Source: Bifidobacterium breve (lineage in GTDB: Bacteria; Bacteroidota; Bacteroidia; Cytophagales; UBA9547). From it: DNA of 10,635 bases. Every line of letters begins with the position of its first letter. Within the stretch, counting starts at the first letter, position 1. The stretch is taken from contig CALPQG020000053.1 of the NCBI GenBank assembly GCA_943325655.2, positions 1 to 10,635 of the forward strand, given 5' to 3'. Both the position numbers and the translations under genes were made by a program. Below, one piece after another: positions 1-5,341 of this stretch. The notes beneath the pieces are model-generated. The model was not told the DNA's origin. It ran no database searches and worked only from the letters and a program-made list of their open reading frames with translations.

Positions 1-317
1 ACGACCTAAGAACCATAGCAATGGTTTACCTAAATCATTTGAATGATTTTGTGATTGTGCGAAGTTATGAAGCATTTGTGGCTTATATTCAGACCCATGG
101 CTTGCCAAAATTGATAAGTTTTGATAACGATTTGGGAGAAGACGAAAATGGAAATCTTCTCCCTGATGGTTATGCTTGTGCAAAATGGTTGGTGTATGAA
201 TCAGGTTTAGATTTGAAATCCCTGAAATTTAATGTTCACTCTGCCAATCCGGTAGCTAGGGTTCAAATTGAAAGTTTATTGAATAATTATTTGAAATTTT
301 TACATCAAAACCATTAG
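1..317 (+). CDS. cyclic-phosphate processing receiver-like domain protein (5' end outside window)
   Basis: This is a small protein of the predicted cyclic-phosphate-processing receiver-like (cPPRD/cREC_REC) type. What is visible: the open frame does not begin at the ATG at position 21. It reads through upstream codons as D-L-R-T-I-A before that methionine, and the partial codon at the window edge (nAC) would be D if n is G. That gives the DD-x-R start typical of this receiver fold, so the gene begins upstream and is only partial here. Further on come the F-D-N-D-L-G motif, the G-Y-A-C-A-K-W-L segment and the V-H-S-A-N-P motif, all characteristic of the family. Computational family studies predict a role in processing cyclic or terminal phosphates of nucleotides or RNA. 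No partner gene is visible because the upstream side is cut. The gene converges with the small membrane-protein gene, leaving about 30 bases between the stops. The family call is fairly sure; the biochemical role is only predicted. Confidence 0.8.
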   Translation, partial: DLRTIAMVYLNHLNDFVIVRSYEAFVAYIQTHGLPKLISFDNDLGEDENGNLLPDGYACAKWLVYESGLDLKSLKFNVHSANPVARVQIESLLNNYLKFLHQNH

Positions 318-346
318 CGAATTAATTTTGCTGGATTTTTAATTTT

Positions 347-568
347 TTAAAACAAGCCTCCCCCAATAATCAATCTGAAAAAGGCAATAACCAAAGCTAC
401 TATACTCATGTACATGCCTCCTTTGGTAGAGGACAAAGCACCTAAGATTGTACCGATAATTGCAAATAAGATTACACCCCAATTTGCCCATCCTAAGAAA
501 GGAAACAAACAAATAGTTGCGAAAATAAGCGTAATGACGCCCCAAATTTTTGAAATAACACTTAGCAT
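347..568 (-). CDS. small multi-pass membrane protein
   Basis: A 73-residue hydrophobic protein read on the minus strand. It shows three likely membrane segments, roughly residues 7-24, 29-44 and 52-70, separated by the short polar turns G-W-A-N-W and S-S-T-K-G-G. The pattern of an aromatic-glycine turn, a second hydrophobic segment and a final R-L-I-I-G-G-G-x-F resembles small uncharacterised inner-membrane proteins common in Bacteroidota. No enzymatic motif is present and I cannot assign a function. The ATG at 568 is preferred because an exact -7 box (TACTTTTG, minus strand) lies 31-38 bases upstream and the hydrophobic segment starts soon afterwards. The gene is divergent from the WYL regulator and shares with it a symmetrical promoter region, so the two may be co-regulated. 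Confidence 0.75.
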   Translation of the reverse strand: MLSVISKIWGVITLIFATICLFPFLGWANWGVILFAIIGTILGALSSTKGGMYMSIVALVIAFFRLIIGGGLF

Positions 569-598
569 TTTTATATGGTTTAAAGATTAATAATATAT

Positions 599-606
599 CA
601 AAAGTA
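599..606 (-). promoter_or_regulatory. -7 box of the promoter for the small membrane protein
   Basis: Read on the minus strand this is TACTTTTG, an exact match to the Bacteroidota -7 consensus TAnnTTTG. It lies 31 bases upstream of the ATG at 568. A TTTG tetramer at 624-621 is 14 bases further upstream, which is shorter than the usual 19 or so, so the -33 element is poor or replaced by an activator contact. Confidence 0.6.
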
Positions 607-618
607 TAATGGAGTTAA

Positions 619-677
619 GCCAAAACATGTCATCTAAAAAATATATTTTTAAAATTTTACCTAAGACATATTTTGGC
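619..677. promoter_or_regulatory. paired inverted half-sites in a divergent promoter
   Basis: GCCAAAACATGTC (619-631) and GACATATTTTGGC (665-677) are inverted copies matching at 12 of 13 positions. Read outward, each copy is GACATRTTTTGGC followed by exactly 12 bases and then an exact TAnnTTTG -7 box: TACTTTTG at 606-599 on the minus strand and TATATTTG at 690-697 on the plus strand. The identical geometry on both sides argues for a regulator binding both arms. The WYL protein encoded just downstream is the natural candidate, by analogy with autoregulating WYL proteins. That link is inference. Confidence 0.65.
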
Positions 678-689
678 ATAGGTATAGTC

Positions 690-697
690 TATATTTG
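690..697 (+). promoter_or_regulatory. -7 box of the WYL operon promoter
   Basis: TATATTTG matches the Bacteroidota TAnnTTTG -7 box exactly and lies 26 bases before the ATG of the WYL gene, predicting a leader of about 20 bases. The half-site GACATATTTTGGC ends 12 bases upstream. Confidence 0.6.
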
Positions 698-723
698 TTG
701 AATAAATATTAAAAACCTTAAAA

Positions 724-1623
724 ATGGCAAAAATAGATTCAATTAAGCGATACAATTTTATTATTGAAGGATTAAGAACCAAACCTCTTTCATATAATGA
801 AATCATCAATTCATTATCGAGAAGTACTGAATTAGATGATTATAAAACCATTGTTTCTAAACGTACTTTCAGTAGGGATTTAGATGATATTAGGTTAGTT
901 TTTGGAGTTGATATACAGTATGATACAAAAATTAAGAAATATTTTATAAGCGATGCTGGTCAACCAGGTTTTAATAACAGACTTTTGGAAGCGTTCGACA
1001 CTATTAATACTGTAAGGGTAACTGATAAAATGACGAGTTGTTTGCTCTTTGAAGACCGCAAGCCACTTGGCACAGAAAATATGAATGGCTTTATTCATGC
1101 CATCAAAAATAATTTAACAATCAAGTTTGCTTATCAAAAATATTGGGAAAATACTGAAAGCCAAAGATTAGTGCAGCCATATATTTTAAAAGAATTTAAA
1201 AACCGTTGGTATATTTTAGCCAAAGATTGTAATGATCAAACCATTAAAAGCTTTGCTATTGATAGAATTTCGAATTTTGAAATTACTAACAAGGTATTTG
1301 AAAAGGATAATAATTACGATGCTACATTGGCGTTTCAGCATAGTTTTGGAATAATTAGTCCCAATGGCCAGTTGCCCCAAAACATTGTATTGTCTTTTAT
1401 ACCTAATCAAGGCAAATACATAAAATCATTGCCTTTACATCATTCTCAAAAAACAATTGTAGATAACGAAAATGAAGTTCGAATTTCTTTAAAACTGTGT
1501 ATTACACATGATTTTTTGATGGAAGTATTGTCTCATGGAGAATCGGTTAAAGTGATTGAACCTCAGTTATTAATCAATAAAATCAAAAGTGTTTATCAAG
1601 AAGCATTGAATCAATACAAATGA
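724..1623 (+). CDS. WYL-domain transcriptional regulator
   Basis: A 299-residue cytoplasmic regulator. Residues 5-60 form an N-terminal winged helix-turn-helix, with S-K-R-T-F-S-R-D-L-D-D-I (45-56) as the recognition-helix region typical of these proteins. Residues about 125-195 form the WYL domain, with R-W-Y-I-L (161-165, I replacing L of the name-giving triplet) and A-I-D-R-I (178-182). The C-terminal 80 residues fit the WCX dimerisation extension. Full length is normal for the family. WYL domains are thought to sense nucleotide or nucleic-acid ligands, and many WYL proteins repress defence operons (CapW and BrxR are examples). The ATG follows an exact -7 box. Its stop overlaps the next gene as ATGA, so the two are translationally coupled. 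Inverted half-sites in its own promoter suggest autoregulation. The class call is strong; what it regulates beyond this operon is unknown. Confidence 0.88.
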   Translation: MAKIDSIKRYNFIIEGLRTKPLSYNEIINSLSRSTELDDYKTIVSKRTFSRDLDDIRLVFGVDIQYDTKIKKYFISDAGQPGFNNRLLEAFDTINTVRVTDKMTSCLLFEDRKPLGTENMNGFIHAIKNNLTIKFAYQKYWENTESQRLVQPYILKEFKNRWYILAKDCNDQTIKSFAIDRISNFEITNKVFEKDNNYDATLAFQHSFGIISPNGQLPQNIVLSFIPNQGKYIKSLPLHHSQKTIVDNENEVRISLKLCITHDFLMEVLSHGESVKVIEPQLLINKIKSVYQEALNQYK

Positions 1624-2213
1624 AAAGGCCAACAAAAATAGAAACTGAAGCCTTTTATTATTTTTTGACCCAACAAAGCAAAGGTGTGTTATATAAAGAC
1701 ACCATAGCAGAAATGAAATCCAAAGGGACATTAAAACACCTTAATGCTAGACATGATAAAGTTGTTGATTCATTTAAATTCACCAAAAATAATGTTCAAA
1801 AACTTTCACAATTAAACGATACACTTAGGGAAAAGGAGCAATATTTAATTGATGAATTTAAAAAATTGCAAACGCTTTTTATACATCAAGTAGATGCAAA
1901 AGATTATAGTTTTGAATTACAAATAGGTGTTTACATAGAGATTGAAGAAGAATATTATTATAGACTTGGTAATAAATGGGAATTTATAACACATTGCGAT
2001 ATTGATACTGATATCAATGATCGTTTGCTAAATAACAATAAAGACTACAAAGAGTTCTGTATGACAGAATATAATAATATAAGATTTTGCTATTCAATGC
2101 ATTTGTTGACTGGTATGGGGCACTCTCCGTATGTCACTTTGCAAGATTTAGTAAATGCCAATTATATAGAAACCATTATAGATATCAAAAAAATCGAATA
2201 TGTTCAAATTTAA
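1620..2213 (+). CDS. uncharacterised protein coupled to the WYL regulator
   Basis: A 197-residue, probably cytoplasmic protein that I do not recognise. It has no signal peptide or membrane segment. Residues about 50-90 are rich in K, E, L and Q in a heptad-like spacing and may form a coiled coil or long helix (around L-N-D-T-L-R-E-K-E-Q-Y-L). The second half is acidic and aromatic, with an E-I-E-E-E-Y-Y-Y stretch and a D-I-D-T-D-I-N-D stretch, but no catalytic motif I can name. The start codon overlaps the WYL stop as ATGA, a good sign of a genuine, translationally coupled gene. The coding sequence is as AT-rich as the WYL gene and clearly different in texture from the downstream retron operon. 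A role as target, partner or effector of the WYL regulator is suggested only by the coupling. Confidence 0.75.
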   Translation: MKRPTKIETEAFYYFLTQQSKGVLYKDTIAEMKSKGTLKHLNARHDKVVDSFKFTKNNVQKLSQLNDTLREKEQYLIDEFKKLQTLFIHQVDAKDYSFELQIGVYIEIEEEYYYRLGNKWEFITHCDIDTDINDRLLNNNKDYKEFCMTEYNNIRFCYSMHLLTGMGHSPYVTLQDLVNANYIETIIDIKKIEYVQI

Positions 2214-2223
2214 TAATGCTAAC

Positions 2224-2400
2224 ATGAATTTAAAAGACGAAAAAGTATTCATTGCCTATTTTGAGAATATGTTGTATCATGGCTATTCAAAACCTTTTAA
2301 ATCTCTTAATTTGCTTGAAGATAGAGAGATAAGGTCGAGTAGTTCATTTGAGTTTAGTGGTTCTATTAAACTGTTTCAATGTATTCACAATAAGTTTTAA
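2224..2400 (+). CDS. possible small ORF at the end of the WYL operon
   Basis: A frame of 58 codons from ATG 2224. An alternative ATG at 2200 would overlap the upstream gene by 14 bases. It reads M-N-L-K-D-E-K-V-F-I-A-Y-F and ends in a cysteine/histidine-containing tail, with no family recognised. It could be a genuine third cistron, the stump of a truncated gene, or chance. In its favour: it begins 10 bases after the preceding stop on the same strand and ends beside a hairpin that could be the operon terminator. Against it: it is short, low in complexity (S-S-S-S run), and has no known homologue that I can name. Confidence 0.35.
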   Translation: MNLKDEKVFIAYFENMLYHGYSKPFKSLNLLEDREIRSSSSFEFSGSIKLFQCIHNKF

Positions 2401-2438
2401 AAGAAGGTGATATTTTTTAATTTCTTCCTTAACTTATT
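2389..2438 (+). terminator. possible terminator or large hairpin ending the WYL operon
   Basis: AATAAGTT (2389-2396) and AACTTATT (2431-2438) are perfect 8-base inverted arms around a 34-base loop. An AAGG/CCTT pairing lies inside the loop. About ten bases after the second arm there is a run of seven T. The stem is entirely A/T apart from one G-C pair and the loop is long, so this is a weak candidate. Confidence 0.35.
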
Positions 2439-2468
2439 AAAAGAAAACTTTTTTTAAATTTTTCTTCC

Positions 2469-2487
2469 AATGCAGTTAGAGTGCATT
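2469..2487. promoter_or_regulatory. operator-like inverted repeat, copy 1 (retron operon)
   Basis: AATGCAGTTAGAGTGCATT has perfect 6-base inverted arms AATGCA/TGCATT. It ends 9 bases before the -7 box of the retron operon, so it covers the -33 position. A second copy, identical at 17 of 19 bases and with the same 9-base spacing to a -7-like box, lies at 7444-7462. Recurrence of both motif and spacing points to a real binding site. The ATG at 2470 lies inside this site and upstream of the promoter, so it is not the start of the next gene. Confidence 0.72.
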
Positions 2488-2496
2488 CTTAAGCTT

Positions 2497-2504
2497 TACT
2501 TTTG
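2497..2504 (+). promoter_or_regulatory. -7 box of the retron operon promoter
   Basis: TACTTTTG matches TAnnTTTG exactly. It lies 21 bases upstream of the ATG at 2518 and implies a leader of only about ten bases. No good TTTG is present at the -33 position, where the inverted repeat sits instead. That suggests control through that site. Confidence 0.65.
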
Positions 2505-2517
2505 TAAGAAAACAACC

Positions 2518-3537
2518 ATGATGAACACCAAAGCCATTACCCAAATCAAAGATTTTTTGAACAAACAATTAACCGTAGAAGCTTTAAAAGGCTTAATAAT
2601 TGATGACTATGAGGAAGTGAAACAAGTTGACACTTCAGAAAGTCTGTCTAGCTTAACCAATACCTATATCAAAGATTGGCAAGCCCAAAAAGTTGAGTCT
2701 TCCTTTATTTATACAGGTTTTCCAACTTTAGACGCCTTAACAGGAGGTTTTTGCTTGGGCGATTTTATTGTGGTGGCAGCACGTCCTGGCATGGGTAAAA
2801 CGCAATTGATGGTTGACCTTACGCTACGGTTTTCAAGAGCAGGGTTTCCGGTGCATTATTTCACTTTTGATTTATCTAAAAAAGGGCTCACCGATAGGTT
2901 TATAGCCTGTGAATCTGGTATTGCGCTACATCAGGTTATTCATCACCAATTAAACGAAGAAGAAGCCTCTAAAATATGGGCCTGCGACAAATCACTTTCC
3001 GAAACGCTTGTTGGCATCAGCGAGGATATACAACAATCCCTAACGGGTTTTATAGCGCTCTGTGTTGATTTGGTGACCAATAAAGGCATCAAGGTAATCG
3101 TGATTGATTACCTGCAATTGTTGTCCACTTTTAGGTTCAAAAACAATAGAGAGCAACAAATTGCATTGATCACGCGTGAGCTAAAAAAGATGGCCAGGGC
3201 GCACAAGGTATGCGTGATTGCAACTAGCCAATTGAGCCGAAGTGTGGAGACAAGAGGAGGGGATAAGCGCCCTATGCTTTCCGATTTGAGAGAAAGTGGT
3301 GCCATAGAACAAGATGCGGACAAAGTATTGTTTTTATATCGTCCTGAATACTACCAAATCACGGAAGATGAGTATGGCAATAGCACCATTGGACAAATGG
3401 AAGTGATGGTCGCTAAAAATAAAACGGGCATTACCAGTACAGCTAATTTGATGGTGAATGAGCATTTTACCTCATTCAGTGATGGTGGAGGCATTTATGA
3501 CATTACTTTGCCAGCCGATAGGCTAAGCGAAATTTAA
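2518..3537 (+). CDS. DnaB-like RecA-fold ATPase of the retron locus
   Basis: A 339-residue protein related to the C-terminal motor domain of the replicative helicase DnaB. Residues 1-60 are a short, unrelated N-terminus instead of the DnaB primase-binding domain (full DnaB is about 450-500 residues). Seen in order: T-G-F-P-T-L-D-A-L-T-G-G (66-77), Walker A A-R-P-G-M-G-K-T (88-95), Walker B V-I-V-I-D (193-197), A-T-S-Q-L-S-R (235-241), and the D-L-R-E-S-G-A-I-E-Q-D-A-D block (256-268). Two key positions look altered. The DnaB arginine finger in A-K-x-R-x-G appears as K302, and the catalytic glutamate of F-S-L-E-M appears as D118. The start at 2518 (a second ATG follows directly) fits the promoter; an ATG at 2470 would lie upstream of it. 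The retron RNA begins right after the stop. Possible roles are a retron effector or accessory ATPase, or a mobile-element helicase. Confidence 0.82.
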   Translation: MMNTKAITQIKDFLNKQLTVEALKGLIIDDYEEVKQVDTSESLSSLTNTYIKDWQAQKVESSFIYTGFPTLDALTGGFCLGDFIVVAARPGMGKTQLMVDLTLRFSRAGFPVHYFTFDLSKKGLTDRFIACESGIALHQVIHHQLNEEEASKIWACDKSLSETLVGISEDIQQSLTGFIALCVDLVTNKGIKVIVIDYLQLLSTFRFKNNREQQIALITRELKKMARAHKVCVIATSQLSRSVETRGGDKRPMLSDLRESGAIEQDADKVLFLYRPEYYQITEDEYGNSTIGQMEVMVAKNKTGITSTANLMVNEHFTSFSDGGGIYDITLPADRLSEI

Positions 3538-3705
3538 AAAATAGGCCGTTGCTTAAGTTATGAGTCATTGTTAATCGACTTGAGGTTGTGTTCCTGCAAC
3601 CCGTCTCCCAATGGAGATAAATTATTTGATTTTGAGCAGTTTCGCTTCGCTACACTACTCCAAATCAAGTACATAATTGATGATAATTGGCAACGGCCTT
3701 ATTTT
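3538..3705 (+). ncRNA. retron msr-msd RNA
   Basis: This is the template and primer RNA that the downstream reverse transcriptase would turn into branched msDNA. The outer a1/a2 repeat pairs 3538-3552 with 3690-3705: AGGCCGTTGC and GCAACGGCCT match perfectly over 10 bases, extended by an A/T stretch with one bulge. The msr part has two hairpins, GGTTG/CAACC (3584-3588, 3597-3601) and TCTCC/GGAGA (3604-3608, 3613-3617). The msd part is a long stem of AATTATTTGATTT (3620-3632) with AAATCAA (3662-3668) and ATAATT (3673-3678), with bulge GTAC, continuing inward through GAG-C-AGT with ACT-A-CTC. G3557, just after a1, is a candidate branching guanosine. Order and position (a1, msr, msd, a2, then RT) match known retrons. 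The RNA starts directly after the ATPase stop codon and is probably co-transcribed with it. Exact ends are inferred. Confidence 0.85.
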
Positions 3706-3716
3706 AGTAAATATTG

Positions 3717-3736
3717 ACAACAAACATTTTTGTTGT
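3717..3736. promoter_or_regulatory. inverted repeat upstream of the reverse transcriptase
   Basis: ACAACAAACATTTTTGTTGT has perfect 8-base arms around a 4-base loop. It lies between the retron RNA and the RT gene. A weak promoter could follow: TTG at 3733-3735, 20 bases, then TACCTTTA at 3756-3763, 14 bases before the RT start. The element could be an operator of an internal RT promoter, or an RNA hairpin separating the retron RNA from the RT message. No T run follows, so an intrinsic terminator is unlikely. Confidence 0.45.
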
Positions 3737-3769
3737 AGACCATAAGCCACTATTTTACCTTTATCTACC

Positions 3770-4792
3770 ATGAAAAACACACCTAAAACTATTGGTGCAA
3801 AGGCTAAAACGCTTTTAGGCTTTCACGCTTTTGCGGATGTTATTAAATATTTGCAACTCCCTGTGGCCACATTTCAACAGCAAATTAACCATCCCGATTA
3901 TTGTGCTTTTAAAATCCCAAAGAAAAAGGGTGGATTTAGGGAAATTTTTGCGCCCAATATTGAATTGAAATTTATTCAAACCTTGTTGAATGAATTGTTT
4001 CAGGCTTACTATTATACCATTAAACCATCAGTAGTGAATGGCTTCGTTATTAACCCTTTAAGGGATGCGCCTTCCTGTAATATATTAGCCAATGCCAGTC
4101 CTCATGTAGGTAAAAAATATGTCTTGAATTTAGATTTAAAAGATTTTTTCCCTTCTATATCAGCCAAGCGAATACAGGATTTATTGCTGTCGCCTGTTTT
4201 TAACTATGAGCAACACTTGGCAACAGCCATGACTTTGTTGTTGACTTATAAAGGGCAATTGCCAATTGGGGCACCAAGTTCGCCTGTAATGTCTAATTTT
4301 ATTTGTTTGCCGCTAGATGAGGCCTTGATGGCTTTTGCCCATGAAAACCAATTGGTATATACCCGGTATGCCGATGATTTAACCTTTTCATCGGATAGTT
4401 TGATACATGAAACACAAATTGAGGCCTTGATAAAACGCATTCAGGACAATGATTTTCAGGTGAATTTTAAAAAAGTAAGGTTGGCTTCATCGGGTTCAAA
4501 ACAAACCGTTACAGGACTTACCGTGAATGAGAAGCCCAATGTTGACCGAAAACTGTTGAAGAAAATTCGGGCGATGCTACATGATTTAAGCACCCATGGT
4601 TTGTTAAAAGCGAGTACGCATCATTTCAAAGCCAAGCAATCGGTTTCAGAAGGTTCTCAGCACAAGTTTTTGAATAGGCTAGAAGGGTATATCAATTTTG
4701 TAGGGCAAATTAGGGGTAAAGAGGATGCGTTGTACCACCGGTATATGACAGATTTTAGAACACAGGTAGTATTGATGAGGTCAATAATATGA
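3770..4792 (+). CDS. retron reverse transcriptase
   Basis: A 340-residue reverse transcriptase of the retron class, which copies part of the adjacent msr-msd RNA into msDNA using a 2'-OH of that RNA as primer. Motifs in order: K-I-P-K-K-K-G-G-F-R-E-I (48-59); the retron-specific N-A-x-x-H (N-A-S-P-H, 108-112); motif A L-D-L-K-D-F-F-P-S-I with catalytic D122; L-P-I-G-A-P-S-S-P (I replaces the more usual Q); the catalytic Y-A-D-D (200-203); and the retron-specific V-T-G (247-249). No extra domain is fused at either end, and length is typical. The start at 3770 puts the conserved region at the usual distance. The RT stop overlaps the ATG of the 143-residue gene as ATGA, so that protein is made together with it. 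All catalytic residues are present, so an active enzyme is expected. The class call is very secure; the retron type is not. Confidence 0.95.
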   Translation: MKNTPKTIGAKAKTLLGFHAFADVIKYLQLPVATFQQQINHPDYCAFKIPKKKGGFREIFAPNIELKFIQTLLNELFQAYYYTIKPSVVNGFVINPLRDAPSCNILANASPHVGKKYVLNLDLKDFFPSISAKRIQDLLLSPVFNYEQHLATAMTLLLTYKGQLPIGAPSSPVMSNFICLPLDEALMAFAHENQLVYTRYADDLTFSSDSLIHETQIEALIKRIQDNDFQVNFKKVRLASSGSKQTVTGLTVNEKPNVDRKLLKKIRAMLHDLSTHGLLKASTHHFKAKQSVSEGSQHKFLNRLEGYINFVGQIRGKEDALYHRYMTDFRTQVVLMRSII

Positions 4793-5220
4793 ATAATATA
4801 CTTGAATTATTGGTATATAATCTATTGAATAAAAGTAGTTTATATGTAAGTAGTTTCATGATTACTACCACTGAAAGTTCCTTTATCTTTAGAAACGTAA
4901 AGTTTTTTTTGATACCGGAAGTTTTGATCAAAGACAAAGAAGAAATTGGTTTAATAAGGGTGTATACCTACTATGCAGAGGCCATAAATGGCAGCCATCT
5001 TAACCTGCTTAAGCATTTTGAAGTGAGGGTGTTTGCAGGCGAAACCATCAAGATGAAGAACCACGAAAACTACAGCAACTCTCTCAAAACGCCTCGGGTT
5101 GACGAAAATGGCTACATCACTTGTGAGGCTTCTCAATTTCCATCTGAGTTTTTTAAACAGCTCGAGACCATGTTGATCAAACAGCAAATTCCTTTGGAGG
5201 TGTATAGGGGGAAAGAATAA
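4789..5220 (+). CDS. uncharacterised protein translationally coupled to the retron RT
   Basis: A 143-residue protein of unknown family. Its ATG overlaps the RT stop as ATGA, which is why I keep this start. A second ATG at 4858 would remove 23 hydrophobic N-terminal residues. No signal peptide, clear membrane segment or catalytic motif is evident. The middle (residues about 45-90) reads as beta-strand-rich, and the C-terminus (about 110-143) as a helix followed by I-P-L-E-V-Y-R-G. The final 34 codons lie in a ~182-bp direct repeat: a second, slightly diverged in-frame copy of this C-terminus exists at 7163-7264, with conservative changes such as T to I, I to L and Q to K. A paralogue therefore once existed here. 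Coupling to the RT makes it a candidate effector or accessory factor of the retron. That is inference. Confidence 0.75.
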   Translation: MNNILELLVYNLLNKSSLYVSSFMITTTESSFIFRNVKFFLIPEVLIKDKEEIGLIRVYTYYAEAINGSHLNLLKHFEVRVFAGETIKMKNHENYSNSLKTPRVDENGYITCEASQFPSEFFKQLETMLIKQQIPLEVYRGKE

Positions 5221-5225
5221 TAGGT

Positions 5226-5289
5226 GGCTAAGACATGGTTTTGTAATTGCAATAGCGATTTAAAACGTAACATATAGCTTTGTTAGGCC
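5226..5289. other. conserved non-coding foldable segment, loosely attC-like
   Basis: This non-coding part of the repeat can fold through GGC-TAA against TTA-G-GCC (one extra base) and through GTTTT/AAAAC inside. It ends in GTTAGGCC, which fits the GTTRRRY core of integron attC sites, and the 64-base span is in the attC size range. The opposite core (GGCTAAGAC here, GCCTATGAC in copy 2) does not fit RYYYAAC cleanly, and the repeat boundary lies ten bases beyond the core. The attC reading is therefore weak. Confidence 0.25.
5275..5282 (+). promoter_or_regulatory. possible -7 box for the DUF262 gene
   Basis: TAGCTTTG is an exact TAnnTTTG match, conserved in both repeat copies (second copy at 7320-7327), and lies 67 bases before the DUF262 start. 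No convincing TTTG is found at the -33 position, so this is tentative. Confidence 0.4.
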
Positions 5290-5341
5290 TCATGGTAGGG
5301 CAACAAAGAAAAAATTAAACGGACAACCAAAGAAATGAAAT

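Larger units (their letters stand above)
5118..5299. repeat. direct repeat, copy 1 (upstream of the DUF262 gene)
   Basis: This segment matches 7162-7344 with only about ten differences and one single-base length change. It contains the last 34 codons of the 143-residue gene and about 79 bases of non-coding DNA ending CATGGTAGG. Beyond it, 5300-5341 is only loosely similar to the other copy, and identity resumes at the first 21 bases of the DUF262 gene (one synonymous difference). The two copies bracket the DUF262 nuclease gene. Confidence 0.92.

Noticed and set aside
408..590. Plus-strand frame overlapping the small membrane protein
   Set aside because: It is the shadow of the minus-strand gene, whose hydrophobic pattern and promoter are convincing.
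2092..2102. AATGCATT inside the 197-residue gene as a third operator copy
   Set aside because: It lacks the 7-base spacer arrangement and any promoter, and lies within coding sequence.
2470..2517. Longer start for the DnaB-like ATPase at ATG 2470
   Set aside because: It lies within the inverted repeat and upstream of the -7 box, so it would not be in the transcript; the added residues look like translated promoter.
5226..5289. A genuine integron attC site
   Set aside because: Only one core (GTTAGGCC) fits; the other is off consensus, the repeat boundary is not at the core, and no integrase or further cassettes are seen. Kept only as a weak alternative.
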